Positions 40,659 through 49,464 of a DNA stretch of 64,000 nt are shown piece after piece. The first letter of the stretch is position 1. Each line of letters starts with the position of its first letter. The translations under genes were made by a program, and so were the position numbers. The stretch lies in the NCBI GenBank assembly GCA_015233135.1, contig JADFYH010000001.1, positions 91,930 to 155,929 on the forward strand, written 5' to 3'. Origin of the DNA: Deltaproteobacteria bacterium (GTDB taxonomy: Bacteria > UBA10199 > JADFYH01). The notes beneath the pieces are model-generated. The model had not been told where the DNA came from, did not search any database, and saw only the letters and a program-made list of their open reading frames with translations.

Positions 40659-42617
40659 CTACCCCAACACCCACCACAACAAGCCCAGCACTGCTAAACC
40701 AAAATACAAACTATAGGCATTCACCAAACCATTTTGTAATAATCCCGCACATTGCCCCAATAATTGCGCGGCCCTTGCGGTCCCATTGACAAAAATAGTG
40801 TCGATAATGCCTGCATCGAAACCCTTCCAGAGTACTGTTTCAGAAATTTTATGAATGGGGGTCACAATGAGCGCCTCGTAAATTTCATCGATGTAGTACT
40901 TGTTCATCAAGGTGTTGTAGAGGCACTTTAATCTGTTGGCGAGGGATTCCAAGACCTGAGGGCCACGACGATAAAGGGCAATTGCGACAAAAGACCAGAA
41001 CAGGGCCCAAACGGCTGAGCCAATCGCAAACAGCATTTCACTATGCTCTAATTCTTCTTCTGAAACAGGCAAAGCACGGTTCAATCCCCCTTCTATTTCC
41101 AAATAATGATGGATCCAATTGTGGCCGCCCCAAATAACATGGGGAACCCCCATCAAACCTCCTCCTGCCGCCAACAGGGCAAGAATGACTAAAGGAAAGG
41201 TCATCTGCCAGGGGGATTCGTGCAGATGTTCCTGGGTATGATGATCGGCCCGACAGTTTCCAAAGAAAGTAAGAATGGTAAGACGAAACATGTAAAAGGC
41301 GGTAAATCCAGCGGCCACAAACCCCATGGCCCAAATAATGGGATAGCCTCTTGAATAGGCCTGCCACAAGATTTCATCTTTACTGAAAAATCCCGAGAAG
41401 GGAGGAATCCCTGCAATGGCAATGGTTGAAATTAAAAAGGTAATCGAGGTCACCGGCATCCATTTTCTAAGACCCCCCATTTTGAAGATATCTTGTTCGC
41501 CGTGCATGGCATGAATGACTGAACCGGATCCTAAAAACAAACAGGCTTTGAAGAAGGCGTGAGTGGCTAAATGGAAGATCCCTGCCGAAGAAGCCCCTAA
41601 GCCCACCCCGATAAACATATAACCCAGTTGAGAGACCGTGGAATAGGCAAGCACCTTTTTGATATCGCGCTGCACCAGCCCAATACTGGCGGCAAAAAGG
41701 GCCGTGGCCGCGCCGGTATAGGCAATCACTTCACGGGCCACAGGGGCCAGATCAAACAAAAAGTGCAGACGCGCCACCATGTAGACCCCGGCGGTGACCA
41801 TGGTTGCGGCATGGATAAGGGCTGAAACGGGGGTGGGGCCGGCCATGGCATCGGGCAACCAGACATAGAGGGGAATCTGTGCCGATTTTCCGCAGGCGCC
41901 GACAAAAAGAAAGAGACAAATGAGCGTCGCAAGAGGGGCCAATAATTCTTTATAGGTTTCTAGGGTCTGAAAACTGAAAATCCCTTGAGAAGCCGCCTCT
42001 GGATTTTTCAGCAACACAGAGGAAATCAAAAAGAGCGCGAGTATAAATCCAAAATCACCGATACGATTGACCACGAAGGCCTTTTTGCCGGCCGAGGCCT
42101 TGGCGGGATCGTCAAACCAGAATCCAATCAACAGATAACTGCAAAGCCCCACGCCTTCCCAACCCAGGAAGAGGACGAGAAGATTGTCACCCAGAATGAG
42201 CATGAGCATGGCAAACAAGAAAAGATTGAGATAGGAAAAATAACGGGCAAACCCTTGTTCACCGTGCATATAAGAGGTGGAATAGAGATGAATCAAGGTT
42301 CCAATGCCGGTGACGATCAGCACCATAATCGAAGAAAGCCTGTCGACACGAAGGGCAAAATCGAGTTGAAAGGTACCTGAACCCATCCATTGAAAGAGTG
42401 TTTCTCGGGTTTCATGCTCTGCACCAGAAAGTATGGGATACGCGACACTCAAGGCGATAAAAAATGCAGCCAGAGGAAAAAGCACCGCAATAAAGCTGAT
42501 GAGCTTTTCGGAGGGCTTCTGACGACGATAGGCCACATGAGCAGCTATAAGGCCGTTCACTAAGGCTCCCAGTAATGGAAACAATGGAATTAAATAGAGA
42601 GGAAACGAGAAATTCAT
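40659..42617 (-). CDS. nuoL: NADH-quinone oxidoreductase subunit L
   Basis: The largest antiporter-like subunit, 652 residues with about 16 helices and the C-terminal lateral helix that spans the membrane arm. Seen: LFLGWEGVGLCSYLLIGFWF (TM5 Glu), GKSAQIPLYVWLPDAMAGPT (TM7 Lys), PVSALIHAATMVTAGVYMVA, LVQRDIKKVLAYSTVSQLGY, LRKWMPVTSITFLISTIAIA and GIPPFSGFFSKDEILW. Normal length. It lies one base past nuoK. Confidence 0.97.
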   Translation of the reverse strand: MNFSFPLYLIPLFPLLGALVNGLIAAHVAYRRQKPSEKLISFIAVLFPLAAFFIALSVAYPILSGAEHETRETLFQWMGSGTFQLDFALRVDRLSSIMVLIVTGIGTLIHLYSTSYMHGEQGFARYFSYLNLFLFAMLMLILGDNLLVLFLGWEGVGLCSYLLIGFWFDDPAKASAGKKAFVVNRIGDFGFILALFLISSVLLKNPEAASQGIFSFQTLETYKELLAPLATLICLFLFVGACGKSAQIPLYVWLPDAMAGPTPVSALIHAATMVTAGVYMVARLHFLFDLAPVAREVIAYTGAATALFAASIGLVQRDIKKVLAYSTVSQLGYMFIGVGLGASSAGIFHLATHAFFKACLFLGSGSVIHAMHGEQDIFKMGGLRKWMPVTSITFLISTIAIAGIPPFSGFFSKDEILWQAYSRGYPIIWAMGFVAAGFTAFYMFRLTILTFFGNCRADHHTQEHLHESPWQMTFPLVILALLAAGGGLMGVPHVIWGGHNWIHHYLEIEGGLNRALPVSEEELEHSEMLFAIGSAVWALFWSFVAIALYRRGPQVLESLANRLKCLYNTLMNKYYIDEIYEALIVTPIHKISETVLWKGFDAGIIDTIFVNGTARAAQLLGQCAGLLQNGLVNAYSLYFGLAVLGLLWWVLG

Positions 42618-42618
42618 T

Positions 42619-42921
42619 CTATCCCTTCATCATTTTCAAATGAGTGGTTTGTACCGTCCCTTTGTTTCTAAAAATTGCAATCACGATGGCTAATCCGACA
42701 GCCGCTTCTGCTGCCGCGACGGCGATGACAAAAAAACCGGCCACGTGGCCATCCAAAGTTCCCCTGAATCTTGAAAAGGCGATGAAGGCCAAATTGGCGG
42801 CGTTCAAAAGGAGTTCTACCGACATAAACAGCACAAGGATGTTCCTTCGAACCATAAGGCCCAAAAGACCTATGGAGAATAGCGCCGCACTTAAGAATAA
42901 ATAATTTTCCAAGCTTACCAT
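42619..42921 (-). CDS. nuoK: NADH-quinone oxidoreductase subunit K
   Basis: A 100-residue, three-helix subunit. The proton-path Glu36 is visible in LFMSVELLLNAANLAFIAFS. Also seen are LFSIGLLGLMVRRN and FFVIAVAAAEAAVGLAIVIA with its second conserved Glu. Placed between nuoJ and nuoL with one-base gaps. Confidence 0.97.
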   Translation of the reverse strand: MVSLENYLFLSAALFSIGLLGLMVRRNILVLFMSVELLLNAANLAFIAFSRFRGTLDGHVAGFFVIAVAAAEAAVGLAIVIAIFRNKGTVQTTHLKMMKG

Positions 42922-42922
42922 T

Positions 42923-43417
42923 TTAGAGCTCTCGCTTAGCTAAAACCACACCGCCAATGATGGCGACGAGGAGAAGCACGGATAATATTTCAAAGGGGAA
43001 CCAATATTCCCGAAACATTAAAGAACCGGCTGTCTCAATGGTGCCATATAAGTTATCGACCTCAGGCATGGACAACTCATGACCTTTAAAGACACAAGCC
43101 AGGGCCCCTAAAATTCCAACCGAAGAAAAGATCGAGCACAGCCAAAAAAATCGGGAAGGGACCTTTTCCTTGAGTTCCTCTACATTCAAATTGAGCAACA
43201 TAATGACGAACACAAAAAGCACCATGATGGCGCCGGTATAAACCAGAATCTGGATCACCGCCATGAAATGGGCCTGCATCATGGCATACAAGGCAGCCAT
43301 TCCAAAAAAACAGGCAATCAATGAAAAAGCAGAGCTGATAGGATTCTTAAAAAGAATCACCCCCAAAGCCCCGGCCAGGGCCAAACCGCCAAAGATGTAG
43401 AAAAGTATAAGTTCCAT
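42923..43417 (-). CDS. nuoJ: NADH-quinone oxidoreductase subunit J
   Basis: A 164-residue, five-helix subunit. FKNPISSAFSLIACFFGMAA and AHFMAVIQILVYTGAIMVLF (the conserved TM3 with Tyr) identify it, followed by VFVIMLLNLN. It starts 3 bases after the nuoH stop, which leaves no room for nuoI, the ferredoxin-type subunit that sits between nuoH and nuoJ in standard operons. Confidence 0.96.
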   Translation of the reverse strand: MELILFYIFGGLALAGALGVILFKNPISSAFSLIACFFGMAALYAMMQAHFMAVIQILVYTGAIMVLFVFVIMLLNLNVEELKEKVPSRFFWLCSIFSSVGILGALACVFKGHELSMPEVDNLYGTIETAGSLMFREYWFPFEILSVLLLVAIIGGVVLAKREL

Positions 43418-43420
43418 AAA

Positions 43421-44740
43421 TTAGATCGCTAAAAGACAAACCCCCGTCACTAAAATATTAAGCAGAGAAATCGGCAACATCTTCTTCCAGCCCAGGTTCA
43501 TCAGTTGATCATAACGAAAACGGGGTAAAGTCCAGCGCACCCAGATAAAGACCCAGCAGAAGAATAAAATTTTTGCCAAAAAAGTAAGGGCCTGAAGGAC
43601 TACTTGTAAAATCAATCCGCCATTCTCAGTCAATGAAATAGGATATAAAAAATAAAGCAGCGCAGACAAAAGCAGACCCAAGCCCAAGGCCGCCGTTCCA
43701 ATCACAGCAGGTTCATAATCCCAACCGTTCCCCCATTTGCGGATTCGGATATTCTTTATTCCCTTCTTCAACAAGACGGCCCCTCCCAGCACATGAGTGA
43801 TGGCCAAAACCGCCAAGACAAGGGTTAGTATCATTGAGGCATTTTCACGAATGTAGGCAGAGCTCATGAAAGGGATCTGCCAGCCACCGAAAAACAGCGT
43901 CGCCAGCACCCCCGAGGCAATGGTCATATTGACGTATTCTGCCATAAAAAAGAGGGCAAATTTTAAGGAACTGTATTCGGTATGATAACCCGCCACGAGT
44001 TCGGATTCACCCTCGGGCAAATCGAAGGGTAAGCGGTTGGCCTCTGCAAACATCGCCACAATAAAAAATAAACAGGCAATGGGTTGGCGAATAAAATTCC
44101 AACCTTGTAAATGGAGGTAGGGGAAATGATCCAATAAAGAGACCTGCAGGGGAATCGATCCCTGATTTTCAACGACCTTGGACAACTCCAGAGAACCTGC
44201 CATCATCAACACACTGATGATCGCCATCGACATTACAATTTCATAACTGATCATTTGAGCGGAAGAGCGCAGGCCGCCCAGAAGGGTATATTTACTGTTG
44301 GAACTCCAGGCCCCCAGCATAATGCCAAAGATTCCGATGGAGGAAATAGACAGCACATAAAGAATGCCGGCATTTAAATCGGCCGCCTGAAAGGTGATCC
44401 AGGCGCCATTCCAGCGAATGGAGTCTGCAAAAGGAAGCACAGCAAAGGTGACGCAGGCAACACTCATGGCGATAAATGGGGCCAGGTAATAAAAAAACTT
44501 ATTCGCGTTGCTGGGGGTGATATCTTCTTTATTGACCAACTTGATGACGTCCGTGATTGCATGAATGAGCCCACCCAGGCGGATGACCCCGAACAGCGAA
44601 GCCCGGTTAGGTCCACGGCGATCCTGAATATAGGCCGCGCCTTTTCTCTCCAACCAGATCAACAAGGGAAGCATGTTGAGGAGGATGAAAAAAGGGATAA
44701 TAATTTTAGCTAAAATGAGTAACAAGAGCATTTCCCCCAT
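43421..44740 (-). CDS. nuoH: NADH-quinone oxidoreductase subunit H
   Basis: A 439-residue membrane subunit at the quinone site. Seen: WLERKGAAYIQDRRGPNRAS, IHAITDVIKLVNKEDITPSN, YEIVMSMAIISVLMMAGSLE, AEANRLPFDLPEGESELVAG, YHTEYSSLKFALFFMAEYVN and RWTLPRFRYDQLMNLGWKKM. The common length is 325-350; here an extra block of about 90 residues with two added hydrophobic segments lies between the FFGGWQIPF region and the terminal R-W-T-L-P-R-F motif. Long NuoH forms exist in several lineages. Upstream, a DUF2442/DUF4160 pair separates it from nuoG. Confidence 0.96.
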   Translation of the reverse strand: MGEMLLLLILAKIIIPFFILLNMLPLLIWLERKGAAYIQDRRGPNRASLFGVIRLGGLIHAITDVIKLVNKEDITPSNANKFFYYLAPFIAMSVACVTFAVLPFADSIRWNGAWITFQAADLNAGILYVLSISSIGIFGIMLGAWSSNSKYTLLGGLRSSAQMISYEIVMSMAIISVLMMAGSLELSKVVENQGSIPLQVSLLDHFPYLHLQGWNFIRQPIACLFFIVAMFAEANRLPFDLPEGESELVAGYHTEYSSLKFALFFMAEYVNMTIASGVLATLFFGGWQIPFMSSAYIRENASMILTLVLAVLAITHVLGGAVLLKKGIKNIRIRKWGNGWDYEPAVIGTAALGLGLLLSALLYFLYPISLTENGGLILQVVLQALTFLAKILFFCWVFIWVRWTLPRFRYDQLMNLGWKKMLPISLLNILVTGVCLLAI

Positions 44741-44749
44741 CTCTTATTT

Positions 44750-44983
44750 CTAGTGACTCTTCTCGTAAAGCGTATCTGGACAAAAATCCTGCCCATGGGG
44801 CCATTGTATTGTTCCCATAAAAGGACGAACCTTACAAAAATAATTAATGTCTTTCAGCTCTTTAAAAAAACCAAATTCCAAATAAGGCTTCACATCAAAT
44901 TTTTTTCTCTCACCTGAATCAAATTCCAATTCCAATTCATAGCCTAATTCTGCTTTTACGGTTTTTATTCTGGGATTTTTCAT
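44750..44983 (-). CDS. DUF2442 protein, second gene of a TA-like pair in the nuo operon
   Basis: Seventy-seven residues: ELELEFDSGERKKFDVKPYL, EFGFFKELKDINYFCKVRPF and MGTIQWPHGQDFCPDTLYEK match DUF2442 (the W-x-G-x-D-x-C-P-D-x-L-Y-E ending is distinctive). DUF2442 commonly pairs with DUF4160, as here (4-nt gap), and the pair is widely suspected to be a toxin-antitoxin system although I know of no firm assignment. It ends 9 bases before nuoH. Confidence 0.85.
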   Translation of the reverse strand: MKNPRIKTVKAELGYELELEFDSGERKKFDVKPYLEFGFFKELKDINYFCKVRPFMGTIQWPHGQDFCPDTLYEKSH

Positions 44984-44987
44984 AATT

Positions 44988-45257
44988 CTATTTCAAAGGC
45001 TCAATATTAAATATTGGATGCCCTTGCACTGCTAGCTGCCAATCCGTAAGTAAATCTTCTCGGCGCAACTCTATCCACGCCTCAACCAATTTTTTTTTAT
45101 TAGACCTAAGATTTCCTTCTAATAAATCACCCGTTTCAATTGAAAACACAGCCTCTTGTTCTTGATAACGAATATGAACATGTGGCAAATGATGTTTATC
45201 ATTATCGAAAGGGTACATCATAATCACTATCCCATAAAACATAGAGATTACAGGCAT
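44988..45257 (-). CDS. DUF4160 protein, first gene of a TA-like pair in the nuo operon
   Basis: Eighty-nine residues: MPVISMFYGIVIMMYPFDND, KHHLPHVHIRYQEQEAVFSI and ETGDLLEGNLRSNKKKLVEA W match DUF4160 (the H-H-x-P-H-x-H motif is diagnostic and suggests a metal or nuclease site). The start at 45257 is only 3 bases after the nuoG stop (45261), so the pair depends on the nuo transcript or an internal promoter inside nuoG. No separate promoter was found. Confidence 0.85.
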   Translation of the reverse strand: MPVISMFYGIVIMMYPFDNDKHHLPHVHIRYQEQEAVFSIETGDLLEGNLRSNKKKLVEAWIELRREDLLTDWQLAVQGHPIFNIEPLK

Positions 45258-45260
45258 AAG

Positions 45261-46763
45261 TTACACTACCTTTCCCTCAACTCCCAAATCTTTATAATCC
45301 AGCTTAAAACCTTCTTTCAAAAGTTCTTCTGCCGAGGAAAACTTCATCTCTACTCCCACTTTTTTGGCAAGATCTTTTAACCACACCCAGGCCGGTTTCA
45401 TTTGTCCTTTGGCCTTCAAAGCGGCGTTAAACTTTTGCACCCGACCTTCAAAGTTGCAAAAACTGCCTTCTTCTTCAGCAAATAGCGTCACAGGAATTTT
45501 CCAATGGGCCAGTTCACTACAGGAATTTTTATGGGATGAAAACACAATAATTAATTCGGCATTCAAATCGGTAAGTTTCTTTTGATCTGCCTCATTCATC
45601 TCTCCCAACACCAACACGACTTTTGCCTTCGAGAAGCTGGCCTTCTTTTTAAAACCCAGTTTTTCCACGCCAAAACTGTTTGGATTTTTATCGGCCTTGA
45701 TTAGAAAATCATCGGAGTCCGGATCTTTTACTTCACGCCTGGAACTCGCAAGAACGGCCTTGGCATTGAGGGCCCGTGCAAACTTTTTAAAAGCAAAAAT
45801 ATTTTCGTTAGAAGACTGTGCAGAGGCGATGGCCAAAAGAGAATCCGCCGCTTTTTCTTTCAAGACTTGAGAAAGTTCAAGAAGAGTGCCTTCAGGACCC
45901 ATGATCTGCCAGGTCCCTTCCGATTTTTTTTCAGGAAGGAGCAGACGATTTTCGTCGTTGATTTCTTTATAGCTCAAGCGGCCCTTGTCGCACAGCCACA
46001 CCTGGTTGACGGCTTCATTCTGGCGAGGAAGATAACGATACACGATGCCCTTGTTGTGTTGCAGCTTGATATTGCAGCCCGTTGAACAGCCCGTACAAAT
46101 AGAATCAGCCGATTGTAAAAACCAGACCCGCTGCTTAAAACGAAAATCCCTGCTGGTCAGGGCACCCACTGGACAAATATCTACCGTATTCACGGAATAG
46201 GCATTGTCCAATTTTCTCCCGGGAAAGGGCCTCAATTCCACATGATTTCCACGCTGGATAAAACCCAGTTCATTGGTTTTGCTGATCTCGTTACAAAAAC
46301 GAATACAGCGCGAACACATGATGCAGCGCTCATCATCCAACATCACCTCGGGACCTAATTCATATTTTTTTAATTTATGGACCTTCTCCTCTTCAAAACG
46401 AGATCCTTTGACCGATTCGGACAAGTAATAATCGTGTAATTTGCATTCCCCCGCCTGATCGCAAACCGGACAATCAATGGGATGATTGACGAGGATGAAT
46501 TCCAGCACATTCTTGCGCCACTTTTTTGCATTTTCGGACTGAGTATGAACCACCATGCCTTCGGTGCAAGGGAGATTGCAGGAAATCTGCGGCTTCGGCA
46601 TCTTCTCGACTTCTACCAGACACATGCGACAATTGCCGGCAATGGAGAGCTTGCGGTGATAGCAAAAATGAGGAATACTCACGCCCAGTCTACATGCGGC
46701 TTCAATCACCAGGGTGCCAGGTTCTACTGTAATCTCTTTTCCGTCTATTTTAAGTGTAGGCAT
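45261..46763 (-). CDS. nuoG: NADH-quinone oxidoreductase subunit G (short form)
   Basis: Iron-sulfur subunit of 500 residues. The [2Fe-2S] set is CYHRKLSIAGNCRMC; the His-Cys3 site is HPIDCPVCDQAGECKLHD; the 4Fe-4S motifs are CIMCSRCIRFC and DICPVGALTS; a further cluster motif is ICTGCSTGCN. The molybdopterin-oxidoreductase-like C-terminal half is reduced to about 250 residues with no cofactor residues evident; NuoG is usually 600-900 residues. The last stretch keeps EEGSFCNFEGRVQKF, typical of the family's end region, so the shortening is internal, not a simple truncation. It starts 4 bases after the nuoF stop. Confidence 0.93.
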   Translation of the reverse strand: MPTLKIDGKEITVEPGTLVIEAACRLGVSIPHFCYHRKLSIAGNCRMCLVEVEKMPKPQISCNLPCTEGMVVHTQSENAKKWRKNVLEFILVNHPIDCPVCDQAGECKLHDYYLSESVKGSRFEEEKVHKLKKYELGPEVMLDDERCIMCSRCIRFCNEISKTNELGFIQRGNHVELRPFPGRKLDNAYSVNTVDICPVGALTSRDFRFKQRVWFLQSADSICTGCSTGCNIKLQHNKGIVYRYLPRQNEAVNQVWLCDKGRLSYKEINDENRLLLPEKKSEGTWQIMGPEGTLLELSQVLKEKAADSLLAIASAQSSNENIFAFKKFARALNAKAVLASSRREVKDPDSDDFLIKADKNPNSFGVEKLGFKKKASFSKAKVVLVLGEMNEADQKKLTDLNAELIIVFSSHKNSCSELAHWKIPVTLFAEEEGSFCNFEGRVQKFNAALKAKGQMKPAWVWLKDLAKKVGVEMKFSSAEELLKEGFKLDYKDLGVEGKVV

Positions 46764-46766
46764 AAG

Positions 46767-48029
46767 TTACTCTAAAGGACACTTCCCCAGTTTCACATGC
46801 TCTTCAAACTCCGCTCTGAATTTATTAATATGACTCACAATCGGCATCGCCAGAGCATCCGAGAGCACACAGACTGTCTTACCCGCCATGTTGTCGGCAA
46901 TTTCCAGGAGGAGATCCAAATCCTTCACACTGCCTTCTCCGTCGTGAAAACGTTTTAAGATTTTATAAGACCAGCCGGTTCCTTCCCGACAAGGCGAACA
47001 TTGTCCACAAGATTCATGGGCATAAAAATGAGCGAGATTCAGCAGACTCTTCACCATGCACACCGATTCATCCATCACGATCACCCCGCCCGAACCCAGC
47101 ATGGTTCCTTTTGCGGCAAGGGCCTCATAATCGAGGTTCACCTCCATCGCTTCCGCTGCCGTCAAGACAGGCACGGAAGATCCTCCGGGAATCACGGCCT
47201 TCAAGGCCTTTCCATTGCGCATTCCACCGCAATCTTCCTCAATGAGCTTTTTTAAGGGATAGCCCAAGGGCACTTCGTAGTTCCCTGGTTTCTTCACGTG
47301 ACCCGATACACAGAAAAGTTTGGTACCAGGACTTTTTTCGGTGCCATATTGTCGATATGCCGCCGAACCCTTGTTCACGATGTAGGGCACGGCCGCGATC
47401 GTTTCCACATTGTTGATAACCGTAGGACAGCCAAACAAACCCATGACAGCGGGAAAGGGAGGCTTGATACGAGGATAACCGCGTTTGCCTTCCAAAGATT
47501 CGAGTAAGGCAGTCTCCTCTCCACAGATGTAAGCCCCGGCACCCTTGTGCAGATAAAAATCCACATCCACCCCAGAGCCCTTGATATTTTTTCCTAGATA
47601 TCCCCCCGCATAGGCCTCATCCACTGCCTGTTGCAGTCTATCGTAAGGAAACATGAATTCCCCGCGGATATAGCAATAGACCGTTTTTGCGCCGATGGCA
47701 TAAGCACAGCCAATGGCCCCCTCAATCAGCTGATGGGGATTGAGTTCCAAAATATAACGATCTTTAAAAGTACCCGGTTCCGATTCATCGGCATTGATGC
47801 ACAAATATTTGGGCTTGGAATCGTCTTTGGGAATAAAACTCCATTTCATCCCGGTCGGAAAACCAGCGCCTCCGCGGCCACGAAGACCAGACTTTTTGAC
47901 TTCTTCGGTCACTTCTTCGGGCTTCATTGTAAAAAGTTTGGAGAGAGATTGATAGCCGCCTGTCGATTCGTACACAGCAAGTGTGTGAGAATCTTTCAGG
48001 CTCCAATTTTGTGTGAGAATTTTTTCCAT
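46767..48029 (-). CDS. nuoF: NADH-quinone oxidoreductase subunit F
   Basis: The NADH- and FMN-binding subunit, 420 residues. GLRGRGGAGFPTGMKWSFIP (FMN/NADH loop, about 49-68), INADESEPGTFKDRYILE, GAGAYICGEETALLESLEGK, RIKPPFPAVMGLFGCPTVIN and the N3 cluster site CGQCSPCREGTGW are all present. It is standard in length. Between it and nuoE lie a ParE-like toxin gene and its antitoxin, 4 bases from the nuoF start. Confidence 0.97.
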   Translation of the reverse strand: MEKILTQNWSLKDSHTLAVYESTGGYQSLSKLFTMKPEEVTEEVKKSGLRGRGGAGFPTGMKWSFIPKDDSKPKYLCINADESEPGTFKDRYILELNPHQLIEGAIGCAYAIGAKTVYCYIRGEFMFPYDRLQQAVDEAYAGGYLGKNIKGSGVDVDFYLHKGAGAYICGEETALLESLEGKRGYPRIKPPFPAVMGLFGCPTVINNVETIAAVPYIVNKGSAAYRQYGTEKSPGTKLFCVSGHVKKPGNYEVPLGYPLKKLIEEDCGGMRNGKALKAVIPGGSSVPVLTAAEAMEVNLDYEALAAKGTMLGSGGVIVMDESVCMVKSLLNLAHFYAHESCGQCSPCREGTGWSYKILKRFHDGEGSVKDLDLLLEIADNMAGKTVCVLSDALAMPIVSHINKFRAEFEEHVKLGKCPLE

Positions 48030-48032
48030 GAT

Positions 48033-48332
48033 TTAAAACTTTAATCGACCTAGCCAATAATCTGGATTACGGCTTTGGTGCATAATCGCAGCCACTACGA
48101 GTTCCTTATCATCAAAAGCATAAATCACTTTATAGGGAAAACGTTTCAGTGACCATTTTCTCGTATTTAATTTTTCTTTTGAACCTATTTTTGGATTTCG
48201 AACAAGAAATTCCAAAACCGAATCAATAGCATCTAAAAACTGCTCGCCCAGATGTAACTTTTGTTCTGCATAATAATGGGCCACTTGAAACATTTCCATT
48301 TTCGCAGCTTCAAGAAATCTAATCGTTCTCAT
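48033..48332 (-). CDS. ParE/RelE-type toxin between nuoE and nuoF
   Basis: Ninety-nine residues: FLEAAKMEMFQVAHYYAEQK, LGEQFLDAIDSVLEFLVRNP and KFPYKVIYAFDDKELVVAAI-like strands (here RFPYKVIYAFDDKELVVAAI) with the ending HQSRNPDYWLGRL. This is the ParE family: a helical hairpin, then a beta sheet, R-N-P-x-Y-W at the end. It overlaps its antitoxin gene by 4 nt and ends 4 bases before the nuoF start. Such toxins inhibit gyrase or cleave mRNA. Confidence 0.88.
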   Translation of the reverse strand: MRTIRFLEAAKMEMFQVAHYYAEQKLHLGEQFLDAIDSVLEFLVRNPKIGSKEKLNTRKWSLKRFPYKVIYAFDDKELVVAAIMHQSRNPDYWLGRLKF

Positions 48333-48577
48333 TTAGATCCAAATTTCTTTTTTAATTTTGATCTAATTTCTTTAAACACTTTCTCAGCAGGAATAGCCTT
48401 CATCTTTCCAGCTTTATAGAGATGAAGTCGTCTTTCTGCTTCTTCCATCCAAGCCATTTCAATTTCTTTTTTGGAACCCTCTTCTAAACTACTCAAAAGT
48501 CGGGAGGCCAGGTCTGCACGGTCTTTTCTGGGTAATTTAAAGGCCTCATTTTCGATCTTCTCTATTTTACTTGGCAT
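48329..48577 (-). CDS. Addiction-module antitoxin (PF09720-like) between nuoE and nuoF
   Basis: Eighty-two residues: EAFKLPRKDRADLASRLLSS is the typical start of this antitoxin family, and EMAWMEEAERRLHLYKAGKM with AIPAEKVFKEIRSKL is its end (E-x-x-x-R-x-x-x-Y-x-x-G, then the A-x-P-x-E-x-V-x-x-x-x-R motif). It starts 13 bases after the nuoE stop at 48590 and is coupled by overlap to the toxin. Placing it first in the pair is the standard antitoxin-toxin order. Confidence 0.88.
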   Translation of the reverse strand: MPSKIEKIENEAFKLPRKDRADLASRLLSSLEEGSKKEIEMAWMEEAERRLHLYKAGKMKAIPAEKVFKEIRSKLKKKFGSK

Positions 48578-48589
48578 ACATCCCTACCT

Positions 48590-49069
48590 CTATTTCAATT
48601 GTCCCAAAATCTCATCCACCTTCTCAGGCGTCAAACTTTCGTAAAAATCGTCGTTGAGCTGCATCATGGGGCCGGTACCGCAAGAGCCCAGACACTCCAC
48701 TTCAGTCAGAGTAAATTTCCCATCGGCCGTGGTTTCGCCGAGTTTTATTCCCAATTTATTTTTTAGATGGGAAACAATATTTTCTTTTCCACACACTTCG
48801 CAGGACAAAGTTCGGCAGACCTGGAGATGATATTTCCCCACGGGTTTTTGATTAAACATCGTGTAGAAGGTGACCACTTCCAGCACCTTGATGGGAGACA
48901 GCTCTAAAAGCCCGGCCACATACTCCATCACTTCATTCGAAATCCATCCCCACTGCCTTTGCGCCAACCAAAGCGTAGGGAGAAGCGCGGCGCGCCTGCG
49001 CTCGGAAGGATACTTGGCCACAATCTTTTCAAATTCTTTTTTATTTTCTGCACTGAATTCCACGTTCAT
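48590..49069 (-). CDS. nuoE: NADH-quinone oxidoreductase subunit E
   Basis: Thioredoxin-like [2Fe-2S] subunit of 159 residues. LLPTLWLAQRQWGWISNEVM and VVTFYTMFNQKPVGKYHLQV precede cluster ligands in CRTLSCEVCG and VECLGSCGTGPMMQ. It ends with YESLTPEKVDEILGQL. Length and order match the family. The gene upstream is not nuoD but a small secreted protein. Confidence 0.96.
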   Translation of the reverse strand: MNVEFSAENKKEFEKIVAKYPSERRRAALLPTLWLAQRQWGWISNEVMEYVAGLLELSPIKVLEVVTFYTMFNQKPVGKYHLQVCRTLSCEVCGKENIVSHLKNKLGIKLGETTADGKFTLTEVECLGSCGTGPMMQLNDDFYESLTPEKVDEILGQLK

Positions 49070-49071
49070 TC

Positions 49072-49455
49072 CTATCTAAATTTTATGCGTGTCTCTTCGT
49101 GATAAATGTAAGGCCTGTCGCTATCCAATTCTATTGGAAATGAGGAAGAGGCCCCGATGCTGATACCCCCTGGAAGTCTAAGTCCAACCCTCCAGCCACT
49201 GGGCTCTCTCCAATAATAACGTCGGGTCACCGGATAGTAATAAACTTCCTGCTCGGGATAATAAATATACCGATACGTCCTCACTCTTCGGTGTCTTCTC
49301 TCTTCATATCTTCTGTCCCCGTCATCATGATCACGATAGTGGCGGTAACGATATCCATAAGCGGGTGCCCAGTAGGGAGGATCTGCAAAAACAGTCTTCG
49401 CAAAATCCAGGGAGAACACAGCAAGCAAAATGAAAAACAATATTTTTTTACCCAT
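49072..49455 (-). CDS. Small secreted Tyr/Arg-rich protein between nuoD and nuoE
   Basis: A 127-residue protein with a Sec signal peptide (KKILFFILLAVFSLDFAKTVFA, cleavage near 24) followed by DPPYWAPAYGYRYRHYRDHD, a basic Tyr/Arg stretch (RYEERRHRRVRTYRYIYYPE), and a C-terminal beta part (GLRLPGGISIGASSSFPIEL). This resembles small periplasmic or surface proteins of unknown function. It lies 10 bases after the nuoD stop and 2 bases before the nuoE start, so it is expressed with complex I although its location is outside the inner membrane. I recognise no family beyond the general pattern. Confidence 0.7.
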   Translation of the reverse strand: MGKKILFFILLAVFSLDFAKTVFADPPYWAPAYGYRYRHYRDHDDGDRRYEERRHRRVRTYRYIYYPEQEVYYYPVTRRYYWREPSGWRVGLRLPGGISIGASSSFPIELDSDRPYIYHEETRIKFR

Positions 49456-49464
49456 AAAAATCCC

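Noticed and set aside
44750-45257. Hidden nuoI between nuoG and nuoH
   Set aside because: The two frames are DUF2442 and DUF4160 proteins with no cysteine cluster motifs of a ferredoxin.
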